Origin: Drosophila pseudoobscura
Lineage: Eukaryota; Arthropoda; Insecta; Diptera; Drosophilidae
Length of the DNA: 64,000 nucleotides
Direction of reading: 5' to 3'
Assembly: GCF_009870125.1 (NCBI RefSeq)
Contig: NC_046681.1
Location: forward strand, 18,923,001 to 18,987,000
Below the pieces are notes generated by a model. The model was given only the letters and a program-made list of their open reading frames with translations. It had not been told where the DNA came from and made no database searches. The position numbers and the translations under genes were made by a program. Positions 27,343 through 41,008 of the stretch are shown in pieces; the stretch's first letter is position 1; each line of letters begins with the position of its first letter.

Positions 27343-27757
27343 AGTCAAACCAATATTTATTTGCAATCAATGACATTCTTACATAAAAATCTATAAAGCA
27401 AATTTCTGGTACTATTTTCAACAGTTTCTGTTTTATTCCCAGAAAGAACCCCAAGAGAACTCTCAGATCACAATAAATCCTGTTTAAACGGCTATTCCTT
27501 TTGTCGAAATACTATCGTATATCTTTTCTATATCTATCTTTTATGACTTTCTTTGCTGATGACGTGATTCCAGTGTCGATGTCTCTTATTTTTAGCCACA
27601 AATTCTTAGACAAGAATCAAATGAATTATTCTTCTGCTGGCTCCGCAATCTTTCCATCTTCCCTTCCATCCCCCCCCCCCCCCCCCCTTCCCCTACTCCA
27701 CTCTGCAGTGCTTTTGCAACATGAGTGATTCGTTTTTAATCTTTAACTCAGATACAC

Positions 27758-27789
27758 ATTCGTATTCGTATTCGTATTCGTATTCGTAC
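27758..27789 (+). repeat. ATTCGT hexanucleotide array
   Basis: Five tandem ATTCGT units, preceded 70 bp upstream by an 18-C run. Confidence 0.9.
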
Positions 27790-30773
27790 TCCCTTCCCTG
27801 TTCTGCAGCCACAATTCATTCTATCATTGATTCTGATGTTCTGATGTTCTGCTTGGATTGTTGGGTTGGGCCCCAAAAGACAACAACAACAACAAACAGA
27901 GATAAACCCCAACAAAATGGAGGCCAGCAGGGGAGGAGGAGTGGTGTGGGGGGGAGGAGGCACTATAGCATAAAGGAGCTGCCTCCCCTGTCCGCACCGA
28001 AAAATGCTCAACGTATCTCGTTTTGGGATCGGCGCAAAGCTAATGGCATAAATAGATTTCATATTGCCCTCCATTTCGGGGGCACCTCCCCCCTCCCCCC
28101 ACCGCTCTCTCTTTCTCCCTCTCCCTCGAACTTAATTACACAGACATTGAAGGGGGGTAGGAGGAGGAGGAGGGCATGGGGTGGCATGGCTGTTGTTGCC
28201 TCCATTTCGATCAGTAAATAAAATCTAGAAATATATTTTTATGGATTTTTAATCGATTGCCGGCGACCGTTCTGTTTTCGTGGGGCATTGCGTTGCCTTT
28301 TTTGGGGCCCGAGAAACCATTCCGATTCCATCGATGCCATTTGATTGTCGTGGGTAAATAGAGATACACTCTACCGGGAGGAGGGGGGGATGGGAGAGAA
28401 GGGGGTATGTACATGCTCTAAGAGAAAGGGAATTGGCAGCAGGTGGAGACCGACAGAGACATTGTTTATCGCCTAATTAGTTTGCTTTTTGGTCCCTCAC
28501 TTTTTCTCTTTTTTGTATCTTTGTATCTCTTGGCTTCTGGCTTCCAATGATTCCCTTCTATGAAGACATCCTAATTTGGGTTTATGCGTAGGTCGCCCCC
28601 ATTCCCCTCCCTCTCTCTCTCTCTCTCTTCCGCGCTTATCTCTAATGACAAATGTTTGCTTAAAAAATCTTTTAATTGCACTTGTTTTAGGTTTTCAGGT
28701 TATTCAGGCATTCTCCTGCCTCTGATAAGCCACCAGCCAAATTAATCGCACCACTTAAATTTTCATTTTCGAAATTTTCTGTGTATCTGTGTATCTGTAT
28801 CTGTGTGTGCCTGCCTTTGGCCCGATTTTCGATACGATTCCGATTCGATTTCGATGCCAGCTCAAGTGTAGATGTCACTCCCTGTCTCTGTCTGTCTATC
28901 TCCCTCCTCCATGGACATGTAAACTTAATCAATTTATCACCTACCCTACAGTTCCTACAGAGCTGAGCAGGAGGTAGGGGGGGGGGGGAGCATGGGGCAT
29001 AGATAGCTTGAGCTTGGGGCACATTCTGCTCTGTACATTCTGTAATTAATAATTGATTGATGAGGCGAAATAAGCAAAACTCTTAGCTCTGGCAAAGCAA
29101 ACAGCAATTCCAAGAAGCATTCGTCTAGGAAAACGACTGTAGAAGATGGCGGGGGGGCCAGAGTGGGGGGCTTTTGTACGTATATTCCCCCCTTAAAGGG
29201 TTTCTTGAAGAAAGAGGCAGAGATGATACATAGCACTGGGTTTTGCTTTATGCTTTATTTGATCTGCTTAACTTATTTAGTTACAGACTTTTATCCGTCT
29301 AAGGGGCAGATTATCGCGCAACTAAATATATAACAAATTGATTAAATATTCCCAACAAAAATATTGAAAAAATTATACACAAATATATATATAATTTGAA
29401 TATGAATCGTTTTTATTTTCGTTAATATAAAATCTTCTCTAGATCTTCTTAGAGTGGATTCAAGCAGGGTTTTAGTACTGAATGTGGACTCTATGATCTG
29501 TCAGATATTTTACTAAATCTTTCGACTTTCAATAGAATTTGCACTGCAGTTTTATTGTTGTTATTGTTTTGTTTATTATAGATATTGTAGAAAACCTTCA
29601 TGTTATCTGAATGATTAACTTGAAGGAGGACTAGGTCAGCCTTTAGCTATAAATATATTCCAATTTATTCATTTTTTGCATTTTTTTATTCTATTTTTAT
29701 TTAGTGATATTTATCAGTATTATTTCAGCTATCGAAATGGGTCAGTTCTCGAATGTCTGATAAGGTTCTATCTCTTTCTCAATCGGAAATTGCACATCGT
29801 CATCACATCCCAAGGAAGCTCTAAAAAATGAGTGGGAAGTGAGTCATTCAATCACTCACTCACTCACTCACTCACTGATGATAAAAAGAGAGCTATATTT
29901 TTTGAAGGGAAGTTTTTTTAAAATAAATTCTTCAAAAATGTGAAAATTATTTAGAGGATCAGTCGAGCTTTAAAAATCAATGAAACTTGAAAATATATAA
30001 GGGAAAAGTTCTAGAAAGTTCTATATAGAAGTTTTCAGTGAAATGAGAACTGATTTATAAGAATTATGAGAGAAGGAATCAGTGCTATGAAACCCCATAA
30101 GCCAATATATTTTCATCTGATATCTTCCCTTCTTTTGGGATACAATCATCTTTCAAGAAGCGGTGGAGATTTGCAACAAATTAAGGTATAAAAATCATCT
30201 CAAAGTAAAAAACTTATAGGATTACTTAAAGGTTGAGAACCAGAGAACCACATATGTGGATATTCTATAAATAATCCGTTCTTATAGAGAGCATTTCTTC
30301 AAGCTTTATACTCTCTAAAAGAGAATTCTTTACGGTTTTCTGCGCATATGTATATCGTTCCTCGGCCCGACTCTGACTGTAGGGAAAGGCATTTCCAGAT
30401 CTTGATTAGACGTTAGATTTCCATGCCAACAGTTGACGAATCACCTGCCAGATAGTGTTGGAGCCCCACCCATGTCACACGTTTCCCCCCTTCTGTGGCC
30501 CCCCGTTTGGGCAGGAGGGATCTGGTTTTATTTGAGTTTGTTTTGTTTTATCGTGGCCTGCAATCGGTTTGAAGTTTGAAATTTGATGCCCAAAGACCGA
30601 TAATGGTTTGTAGTCATTTCCCAAAAACATTCCCTAACCAAAAAAAAACCAACTAAAAATCGCTTGAAACAGCTGTCGATTGTCGCTCGGTTGTTGCCGC
30701 TGTATCTGTATCTGAGTATCTGTATCTGTGAATGTTTGTTGTATGATTTGTACAATGCTCTGGTGGGGCTCTG

Positions 30774-30820
30774 GTCCGTCCGTCCGTCCGTCCGTCCGTC
30801 CGTCCGTCCGTCGGTCGGTC
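30774..30820 (+). repeat. CCGT tetranucleotide array
   Basis: About nine GTCC units ending in two GGTC variants. Confidence 0.9.
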
Positions 30821-31426
30821 GCTTGTTTTTTATCAGCTGATCTGATGGCTAGATTGTCGCGCTTTGCCTCCAAAAACAAAAACAAAAAAATGAGAGACAC
30901 AGAGAATGAAAAAAAAAACAAAAACAATGAAATTGTAGCAACAATTTTTGTGCTGTAGTTTTTTTTCGTTTATAACAATTTAAAAAGATTTTCAGCTAAA
31001 GATAAAAATGTCAATGCTGATGTGGTTTGTCGGATATACGCAGATACAGATGCCACAAATGATAGATAGAGAGAGAGAGAGAGAGAGCTATAGCTATAGC
31101 TATAGCTGGGGGATATACCTACTGTATCTGTATGATCAATCTCCTAAAGTTGAGCCCTGGATTTGTGGACTCTAATTAATTTCCATTCCGCATTTTGCAT
31201 CAGATATCAGGTTCCATTCGGATCGGTTGCTGTCGCCGGGTGCCCGCCGATTGATAGCCCCCTCCCACTCCTCCCCCCTTTCCCAACGAAAAACAAAAAC
31301 ACTTTGAATGCCATAAATCTCTGTCAGCGCCTCCAAAACCGAAAGAAAGAAAGAAAGAACGCCTGATAGAAACCGATGATAACCATCGCCGGGTACTATA
31401 AGAAATAGAACTGATTTTCTACTGAA

Positions 31427-31632
31427 TATATATAGAAGCCGGGGAAACCGACGGGAAGTTTCAGTTCTTATCAAAGTGCCGGCATTCGGTCGGCGATCCG
31501 ACGATAGAGAGACCCGCTGGCCGCCCTGGTGTCCGCCGGGGGGCGTATCGGTGGCAGAAATCTCAGTTTTCAAATTTTCGGACATCTTATCGTTCGACGG
31601 GCATCTGGCGGGTTTCCAATTTCGAGTGGTTC
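31427..31632 (+). promoter_or_regulatory. Possible TATA/initiator promoter and first exon
   Basis: TATATATAG (31427-31435) is followed by an initiator TCAGTT with its A at 31463. The next 170 bp are CpG-rich compared with the surroundings and contain no ATG. They end at a consensus donor (CTA then GTAAGTA, intron from 31633). This looks like a non-coding first exon of a plus-strand transcript whose remaining exons I cannot place. A GGTCGG string at +26 to +31 resembles a DPE but is two bases out of register. Confidence 0.3.
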
Positions 31633-31639
31633 TAGTAAG

Positions 31640-34600
31640 TACCTCCTGCTCCTCCATTGAGGAGTCTCTCCGGTCGGACGATAATGATATTCGTTATCCT
31701 TATCGCCTCTACAGGGAGAGGGAGAGGGAGAGAGCGAGAGAGGGCTACGTTCCAATCCACAGATAGATTTCTACTTGAGATTTCACAGTTGATTTTCAAT
31801 TTCAAAGCAGGGGGAAACGGTCTCCCGAGATTATCATCGTTGAGGCCCGGGCCTTCCTTCTGCACTCTTCCACCCACTTAATTAGTTTCTCTCTTCAGTT
31901 CTCTCTCTCTTCCTCTCTTTTCTGCTCAAATTCATTATCAATCGGGGAGGAATGAGAGAGGAGGAGTAGAGGCGGCGGGATGTCCGGGGGAGTGGCTCTT
32001 ATCTCGAAATAAAGTTCATGCCATGGTTTCTATTATCTATTCCCAGCGATCTGGGCAGCAGCTCCATCCAGCATTCGTTTAATTGACCAACAGAACTCTG
32101 CGGTCTCTGACCACATCCATCCATCCCCAGCGATCCATCGATGCCTCCTGCCTGCTGCCTGCTGCCCTCCTTCGATCCTCCTTTCTCGGTGTGCCTCTTC
32201 TCTTCGCTGAATGCTGGCTGTCTGGCTGGCCGACTGGCTGCCTCGTCGCCTGTTGTCGCTTCTGCATCTGCAATCTCTGATTAAGCCCTGGATGCCCCCA
32301 ATGCCCCTTTGGGGCATTAGACCCCGCAAATCTTCAAAGTATATACATATATACATATGTATATGCCTGTACATATGTATATTCTATATGTAAGAGAAGT
32401 CTTTGCTGTCTTCTGCTGATTATCTGCCGCTGCTGCTGCTGCTGCTGCTGGTGGCCATTGCCTGTCAAAGTGCAGACCTTGAAAAATATTAAGAGAGAGA
32501 CTAGAGATTGGGAATAGATTGAGTATAGAAGATTGATAGAGGCCGATGGGAACAGCAAAAGCAACAGCCACCAGATCTTATCTGAGAATACAACCTCCTC
32601 CCCTGCTCTTAAAGGAACTTTAACCTTAAGATCTTTACTGAAAGGAACTTTAAGGAAGAGCTTATAAGAGGAAGAATATCTGCATGATTTATGGATCAAT
32701 GGAATGCATTTTATCTCTGTAGAAAAATAAACGTAAGCCTCATTACACATGAATACCTGGATGATGAATGGTGGGTCCCAGGGAGATCTAGTCTAAAGAT
32801 CCCATAGCTATAAAGAACTTGTAGGACCAAACTTGAATGAATGTCCTCAAAATTATTCCTTATAATAATTCCTCATAATTCACATTAATGCTAATACTTA
32901 AATCCATAGTTAGCAGATAAATGTTAATTAAATATAGATCTACAAAATTCGGCGCTTTAATACCTTGAAACTGGCATCAAACGTTTGCCGAAAGAACTAT
33001 TTCATATATTCCCTATAATTCTAAACAAAACCCGAAAGATCTCTTCAATATTTCCCCTGAATTCCCCTTCCTTATGATCCCCCTTTGCTCCCTCTTTATG
33101 AGATCATTTAAATTCGCACGAGTATTTCCCTTTTGTTTTTCGGAACCTTTTAAGGTTCTCTTTTCTGGCGATAAGAAAACGAAACCCAAAGCACAAACAA
33201 ATTTAAATGCAAAATGCAATAAATATATCAAGAATCAAGAGTTTTGTTCGCTGACTAAGTCGTACCTCCTCCTCCTCCTCCCCCCTACCGTACCTCCCCC
33301 CCCCCCCCCCATGAATCGTTTGCCACTTGATATGCAAATGTTCTGCTGGCCAAAAACAACGATAATAAATACAAAAGCAACAACATCGATGACATATACT
33401 CTCCAACAACAACAAAAAAGTACAAATTTAAAAAAAAAAACATTTTGTAATTTGTAATGCTTGTTAAAAATATTATTATGTATTTGGATACCCTATTGAA
33501 AGGGGGGAAGCAAGGTGAGTTTAATAATAAGGTGACGTCTTCCGCTGTGGAGAGGACCATCCCACTCTCCCTTGACGCTCAGCGCTAGAAAGAGACAACC
33601 AAAGTCTTAGGTTCTGCACCACAAACGGATGGTCCTCGAAAGAGAGCATCTTGAGCGAAGGATAGCCTGATGATAGTGCAGAGAGAGTGTCCTCAGAAAT
33701 AATCGTAATGTTTTTCTGGCTATTACCTATAGGATATGATATCTAACTCTAACTATATTTCCAATCAAAGACTGTGATGCATTTCCGTGTGCTGATACAG
33801 GTGCCAGAATGAAAGATATTGTGGTATCTCTTATAGAAACGATCGACCTTTGTGTAGAAACTCGACCTGTTCCCAATGAACTTTAGCTCCAAGTTCCAAG
33901 TTTTTTCCAAGCTTATCAAAATTGTGTGGAAATCTAATATCTTTTTTCGTTTCGAAGCGATCGTTTGGCAAGGGTATCATAAGCGTCGTTACTCCCAAAG
34001 CGCGCTTTGGTTTCTTTCTTTCGTGTTGTTGTTTTTGTGATGTACTTTTGTTGGTGGTGGTGTCATTGCTGTTGTTGTTGTTGGTGTTGGTGTTGGTGTT
34101 GGTGCTGGTGTTTTTTATCTGCTGATATTTCCTGGTACGCGATTCCAATGCACCAAAGCAAATCAACAAAACAGAGGCAGAGGCAGAGAAACAAAGAGAG
34201 TAACAGAGAGAGAGAGAGATAGAGAAAGAGGGGGAAAAGAGGGGGGGAAAAGCTTATCGCAATTATTAAAATACAATGTCAAAATGGCCAAAGCTCGAGA
34301 TTATCTTTGCCAATTGAAATGGACAGCAGAGCAGTGGCCAGAGCCAGAGCCAGAGAGAGTGGAAATTAGAGAGGCAGTGGCAGGGGGAAGGGCGGGGCAG
34401 GGAAGGCCTTGGGCATTGGATTTGGCTTGCAGCAACCTGAGAGCAGAGCCAAGACCCCTCGCCGTGGCTTTATCATTCTGCAGCAAACTGCAAACTGCAA
34501 TTGCAAAACGCAGTTAGAGCCACAGAGCCATAGAGCCAGAGCTTCTCTTATCTCCAAAGCGAAGCCAAAGCGAACCTCATCCAAACCTCATGACACGTAC

Positions 34601-37600
34601 CCGCTGCCGATTCCAGATATGAGCGAGAGGGACCCCCAGAGCCCCAGAGCCCCAGCGCCCCAGCGCCAGCCCCAGCCCCAAACACAGAATGAAGCGTAGC
34701 GAACCGAACCGAACCGAAGCGAGGCGAGGCGGACAGCCAGTGCCCGCTTGGAGACGCCTTGCGGACTTGTGTCTGCTGGCCAAAATTGTCACCCGCATGA
34801 CGATTGGGGGCCTCCGATGGGTTCTCTCAGGTGTCTTTTGGTGCTGGGAGAACAACCTGGCAACAGCTGGCAATTAACATAAAATTAGTGATAAGCGTAA
34901 TTAAAAATTTATAAAAAACAACAAACCGAAACAAAAAAGTGTTTATCTATGCGCGCAACGGGAGCAACAGGGGAGGGGGAGTGCACTCCCCCAGGGTCGA
35001 AAGCTAGAAAAGGAGAGAGAGAGAGAGACGATGGCCAAAAGGCAGGTGGAAGATACAAAAGGAAGAGGCAGGAAAGGGACGATGGGAATACACTTAAGAG
35101 TCTTCTGATTCGATTTTTTCAATGGATAAAAGTATATGGATAAATGCATAAAATTAAAATTTCATTGGATAAAAATATAGATGGATAAATGAATAAAATA
35201 AAATAAAAAATGTATAAAGATAAATAAAGAATTTATAATCCATTGATGAATAGAATAGATATATTCGTCTAGCCTTAAACCATATTTCAAATTTATTTTA
35301 ATCATTATTTTAGTATTAGGAAATGCTTTGATCCATTTCAATTATATATAATTTGGGATTAATTTTGTTATTTTATGCATTAAATTTATTATCTAAAATG
35401 ACTCAATCCCACAGATATGAAACTTTTCTTATGAAATGTTGTTTTTACTGATGTTTTTTTCTCTGCTTATAAAATTGTTTATTCAATTGATAACCAATTT
35501 ATGCAACTTCAATCATCAAGAAGGCCGCTGGATTCCTATTAATTGTACGTGACTTTAAGATACAGAGCGAAACTCTTACTGATACAGATAATATCCAATT
35601 TACGGAGAAATCTGTCAGTAATAATCATCAATACTGAAGCAATTATTCCGTTATCATCTATAGAACAGAGACTGTAAATTATACTCGTAAGAGTAATTAA
35701 ATTAATTTAATGCACCAAAGAAAAACATATTTTATGATTCATTGAAAGAAAACAATAAATTGATCGACAAAAATATGTATTTTCTGCAACTAAGGATCGC
35801 TACTACAAGATCTTATTCCCTTTCACTTTTTCTTACAATTTTGGGTCTTGGAGAAACGTAAGATTTTATATCTTTGAGAATGCAGAATACAAGACTTTGG
35901 CTCCATGTACCCAACTTTTACATTATCTAGAGAGTTCTTTTAACAAAACCCAGTTGAAAGAGTTCTATATCTTACGATGTATGTATTTTTATAACCGATC
36001 TACAATGGTAAGAATAAATATGGATCTTCTGATGGAGAGCACACTCTCTCCATTCAGTTTACAAACTCAATCTCTTCATTAGACATTCATTACCTTCTCC
36101 CTAGTCACATATGTAAGCTCTCCAAGTGTTTTCATTCACATTATACATAAATCAATCTAAAAGAGCCTCCCCTTTCTTCTAGAACAGCCCCTTTGATAGG
36201 GTATTCAAAAAATAGGGGAACCCACAGGCGTTGGTTGTCATCGCGATACCTAAAGCGGGTCTACGATAACGACTGCGACTGCGACGACTCAGGCATTCCG
36301 ATAGAAATGTCAGTTATTGAAGCTTATGTAAAAGCAACTTCGAAAAGCCCTCAACAAAGGCAACGCAAAATGCTGTTTTGTGTTGTTTCTTTTTTTTTGG
36401 TGTTGTTTCTGTTGTTGTTGGTATTGCAATTGTGATAAAAGTTTATCGAGTTGCGCTTTGAGTTCCACCATCCTCCCCCCCCTCACGCTGAGACCCCACT
36501 TTTCGCTATAGAAAACCATGCGCGGGGCACACAAGTACTCGTGGAGGCAGCAGCAGGCGATAGAAGCGAGGCAAGTGTGTGCAAGAGATAAATATGCAAA
36601 GCAGAATAGCTGGGAGGGGGCTACGAGGGGGGCAGAGGGAGGCAGAGGAGACGGGAGTGTCGGGAGAGAGAGAGCCGTAGAGTTGGCTCAGGGATAACCC
36701 ACTGATAGTGCAGGTGCCACAACAACAGCAACAACAGCCACAGCCAACAGCCAACAGCTGCACAGATAAATGCCCTAATTTATCGGAACGCAAGTCGTGA
36801 AGTTTTTTGTTATCCATTCTAGCCGGTACCCTATACAAAAAAGAGTTGATAGAATCTGAGAAGCGGAGCTTTAGAGGGAGCTCTCTAACAGAAGGACTAA
36901 TGAACGGAGAGAATTCAAGAGAGAAAATCCATATGGAATTTATAGAGAATGCAGACAAAAACTGATCGGAAGGTTTTTATCGAGGCGGATTGATATGTTT
37001 TTGTTTTTTTCAAATTTGTTCGGAAAGATTTTTCTCATTTTGTGGGTCTTAATATGCGAGTTGTTTTGATAATAAGCCGAATATTGGATGTCTTATAGTC
37101 GAAAATGGTTCCGCATAGATATATCTCATACAAATATCTCTTATGAAGAGATATTCTATAATTTCTATACTTAGATATATAGATCTCTATGGACTATGGT
37201 ATTTTCAGTCACATCTAAAGGAAATTCGTATACAATTCCTTACAGATCCTTAAAATATATAAAATATATATTGATTCTTCCATATGGAACTTTATAGAGC
37301 CTCCTTTGACTTCTACGGCATTCGATTACTGAAAAGATCGATAGATTCGCGACCATCGCTTGATAGAATCCAGTACTCTTTTATCATAACTCTCGTACTC
37401 TCCTAAGTGAAGGATGTTTCCCCCAAAATGATCATCCTCTTTGTCTTCGAGAGTATCAAACCTCTCGATGAAACCACTGGAACTGTTCTTGGATAGTTCC
37501 AAGTATAAGTTCCACTTTCATGAGACGCTCGTTGTGATATCATTTGTGGGTTGTGCTTGGGTTGGGCCACCAGGCAGAGCCATGAGCAGTGGCAGTGGCA

Positions 37601-40600
37601 GTGGCAGAGTCACCGAGCCGAGAAACGTGCTTGGAGCGGCAGCAACGGCAACGGCCAACGAGCAACGATAAGGAGTCCAAAATGGCAAATGGATAAAGAG
37701 CGGAAAGAGTGGGAGGGAGTGGGTGGCTACGGGGGGTGGGGGGGGGGGGGGGCGGGGCAGAGGTGAACTCTAAGGTGATTTCGAGACGGGGAGGGGGCCG
37801 CGGCGGAGGTGTCCAGTGTCACAGGTCCGGGGCACGTTTTATCGATTTCGATTTCGAAATGCATTCATCGGATGTCAAACGGTTCGGGGCCATAAATAAA
37901 TATCAAATGGCAAAACAACAAAGTAACAAGCAACAACAGCGAAATGTAATTAGTTAATACTCGCCAAGCGCCAAACCCCAAGCCCCAATCTCTCCAGCGG
38001 TCTCTACCCCAGAGCCAAGTCTGTCCGTCCAGCACGTACGACAAGTATCGATATCGATAACGGGTTGACAAAGAAATTTCATTTAAATAAAATACAGAAA
38101 CAGAAACAGAGACAAAAGTTGAATTCACTTTTATGCGCTTTTTCTTGTCGTTTTCTTGTGGCATAGTTTGCCATTCACTCTCTAGAGATAATGCCATGGT
38201 GGTCGTAGGGTGCACAAAGGGTCTATTGGTTGTATGCATGTAACAGGCCTTGGCTGGGGATCACGCCCCTGGGCATATGTGCTCTTAAATCTACAATTAG
38301 AGAGCTGATCTATAGGCCAAAAACAGCCTTGATCGTCTAATAAATGCAATAAAAATAAGATATTCCAATAAGCAAGTTATTCCGATCTTTAACACAAAGC
38401 AGACTGTTTTTGGGCATTTTCTGCTTGGTATTACAGGGAAATCTATATTCGCTTCACGCCTTTTTTTTGTCTTGGCATAATTTCTCTCTTTCTTTCTTTT
38501 GCACCCCCCCTCATTGTTTGTTCTTTCACATGTTCACATGAGGGGAGCACATGAGAAAGAACCGAGAGATCTGCTGACCATGCAAAAACATTCTGGAATG
38601 GGTCATGGGTGGGAGAACCCAAGCCCATCGCTCATCGCGGGAATTGAAAGAGTAGGGCAGGAAGACTGAAGGAAATCTCCTACCTTTATTCAACGGCTTC
38701 GGGTTTGATTGTTTGCGTCGTGACATTGTATGCGGACGGCGGCGGGGGGTCCAACGGCGGGCGTGCGGAGCGGAGCGGCTACTGCGGCGGCAACGTCTGC
38801 ATCAGATCCGTTTCGTTTCCTTTTCCGTGGACATTTACCGGCGGTCGGCGGTCGGCAGTCGGCGATCGGATGAATGGATGGGAACGGGACTGCACCGGAA
38901 CACACACGCACACACTGACGCACAGCGAGAGGCGAGAGGAAAGAATTCACACACTTGTTGGGGTGAGGGGGGCACGGGGCACGGGCACTCGCAAGTATCA
39001 ATAATTTATAATTATTGCGATTATTTCTATGGCTTCGAGCGATTAATAAGCTCTAATGAATTTTTAACGATCGACGCGGTTGGCGGGCGACAAAAAACGC
39101 GCGGGCGCGCACAGATCGCGTAACGTAACGTAAGGGAATGGAATGCAATTGAACAGAATAGGTGGCTTGAAACGAAACGGAATGCAATGGGGATATTATC
39201 ACCCAATAATTAATGTGAATGATGATCGGGCTTTACAGTAATTTGCAATTGTTGCTGCCTTGTCGCGTGTTTTGCCAGTGCCTTGTCGGTGGGGGCGTGG
39301 CTTGTGGGCTTTTGAACGTCCGAGCAGTGCAAGCTCCCAACTAAAACTGTAAGCAGGTTGGCGTCGCCAAACGCGTTGGGGCTGCTGCTTCGCTCCAAAA
39401 TCGACGAAAGCTCGCACAAAGCAGAAAAACCGGTGGCCACAGAGAGCGCCACATGGAGAGCGAGAGAGCACCGTATGCGCGCGCATTTCTCATTTTCTCT
39501 CGGATTTTCATTTTGTTTTTACTTTATTTTTCACTGCCTCGTGCGCTTTGCCGTCTGCTTCGCAGCATGATAAGAATCAAAACAAAAACGCCGAAACATT
39601 TACGCACGTTTTCCCCCGGGGAGGAAGACAAGGCACTAACACCACCTCACTCCCCTCTCACACTCGCACGCCTTGCACAACCACTGTGCTGCAATTTACT
39701 GTTGTTTTGGGCACAATTAACTGTAGGATGGAAGCCGGAAAGATGCGCTTAAGGCAATTCCATTGTTCGTTTTCAATTTGTTTAATATTATTTAAATAAC
39801 AAATCTACAAATTCGGCTGCTTGTGGCTTACGCTCTTCTTCATCTGCTGTTTCATGCACTTTTTGTTTATTAATCACTCAAATTAGTTGAATTAATAGTT
39901 GACTATAACCTGCAACATTATAGCTGTTCACTTTGGGAACATTAAATTGCCTAATTTCTTTATAATTCGTTTATTTTTAGCTTTTCTTTCTTTTTGGCTC
40001 CAACTGCTGGCAGGTGACGCGTTAGGACTAACAGAATCCCTCAAACGCATATATGAGCAATTGCCTAGCGCTTTATAGCAAGTTGTCAGCTTTTTCAAAC
40101 AGCTGAGCATACTTTTAGGCTGCCTTATAGATGGCGCTAGCCAATAGGCGCCTAATTCGAATTTAAATTCAATTTTCTTTCACAAAATGTGTCTTTTAAG
40201 AATAAGACCCCCACCAACATATTTATTGTATATAAATAATAAGTATTTTTCTTTCACTGACAGAATTTCATTTCCTGTCCAACCATTTTGTTAGCTGCAC
40301 TTCCGCATTTTCGGTTTCTGTCTAATTTTTTTCTGTCGCTTTACCTTTTTGTCTTGTAATTTGCACCTATTGCCCGTATTTTAATGGCAATTCCACCTTT
40401 TTTTATTACCGACTGCTTTGCATTGGACGCTCATAGATTTAAAAAATTGCGACAGCAACGGAAATGAAATGCTTCCTGTTGGCCGCTCAGAGTCCTGAAA
40501 AATGGCGAGGAATGGGGGTGGTTCGTTCTATGCAAATGGGATGCATGGCCATAAATATCGGAAAAGAAAACCAAAAACCAGTTAGAGCAGAGCATAATCC
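31640..40600. other. Non-coding, microsatellite and AT-rich
   Basis: Contains CTG units (32427-32451), a GTTGGT/TTG array (34069-34111), C and G runs (33297-33310, 37731-37752), AT-rich DNA (35,140-36,180 and 36,960-37,330) and overlapping DREs (38046-38059). The CpG-rich stretch 38,730-39,130 and the GC-rich 39,230-39,700 could be a promoter of an unseen transcript. No coding gene is supported. Confidence 0.5.
38046..38059. promoter_or_regulatory. Two overlapping DRE/BEAF-type sites
   Basis: TATCGATATCGATA contains two overlapping perfect TATCGATA elements. Clustered CGATA strings bind DREF and the boundary factor BEAF-32. No start codon or gene is recognised next to them, so an insulator or a distant promoter is possible. 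Confidence 0.4.
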
Positions 40601-41008
40601 ACGCTAACATATGGCCAAGTCGATTAGCCGTTCACCCTTGGGTCATTTGTGGTCTCCCTGCTCTTCTGTCCTTTTGCGGCCAACACCGCTCCCATTCCTC
40701 CCTCCGTTTCATTAATCGCTAATGAAGTATACGCACCGTTGACCTTCGCTGCGTTCATTAAACCCCCACTCGCTGCCTGCCTGCTGCCTTCTGATGACTT
40801 TTTCGGCAATCCCTGATCATCGCTCTCTGTGCTGAATGCATTTTCGGCAATCGCCCAACAAACCTATAAATAAAAGAATCACTAAAAACAGGTTAAAACC
40901 AAAAAAACGGAAGGTTATTCGTTCGAGCACCTTGGGGGAAGGGAATGTAGCTTTTACGATTAATACTCTTGCAACCACATACCCTATGACGGGTATAGAA
41001 GATAGTCT

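Larger units (their letters stand above)
23700..31420. other. Non-coding, microsatellites and AT-rich DNA
   Basis: Contains a GAG/GGA tract (24,650-24,680), CTGCCC units (25,470-25,505), an 18-C run (27670-27687), ATTCGT hexamers (27758-27789), CACT units (29852-29877), CCGT units (30774-30820), GA then AGCTAT units (31065-31107), and AT-rich unique DNA (29,250-30,350). A lone CRE lies at 23920-23927. No gene recognised. Confidence 0.55.

Noticed and set aside
27758..27789. ATTCGT hexamers considered as telomere-like repeat.
   Set aside because: Drosophila telomeres are not made of short repeats, and five units are an ordinary microsatellite.
39866..40110. A 60-codon minus-strand ATG frame with AATAAA 57 bp after the stop.
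   Set aside because: Lys-rich low-bias product, TATA-like string lies inside the frame rather than upstream, so no coherent gene model.
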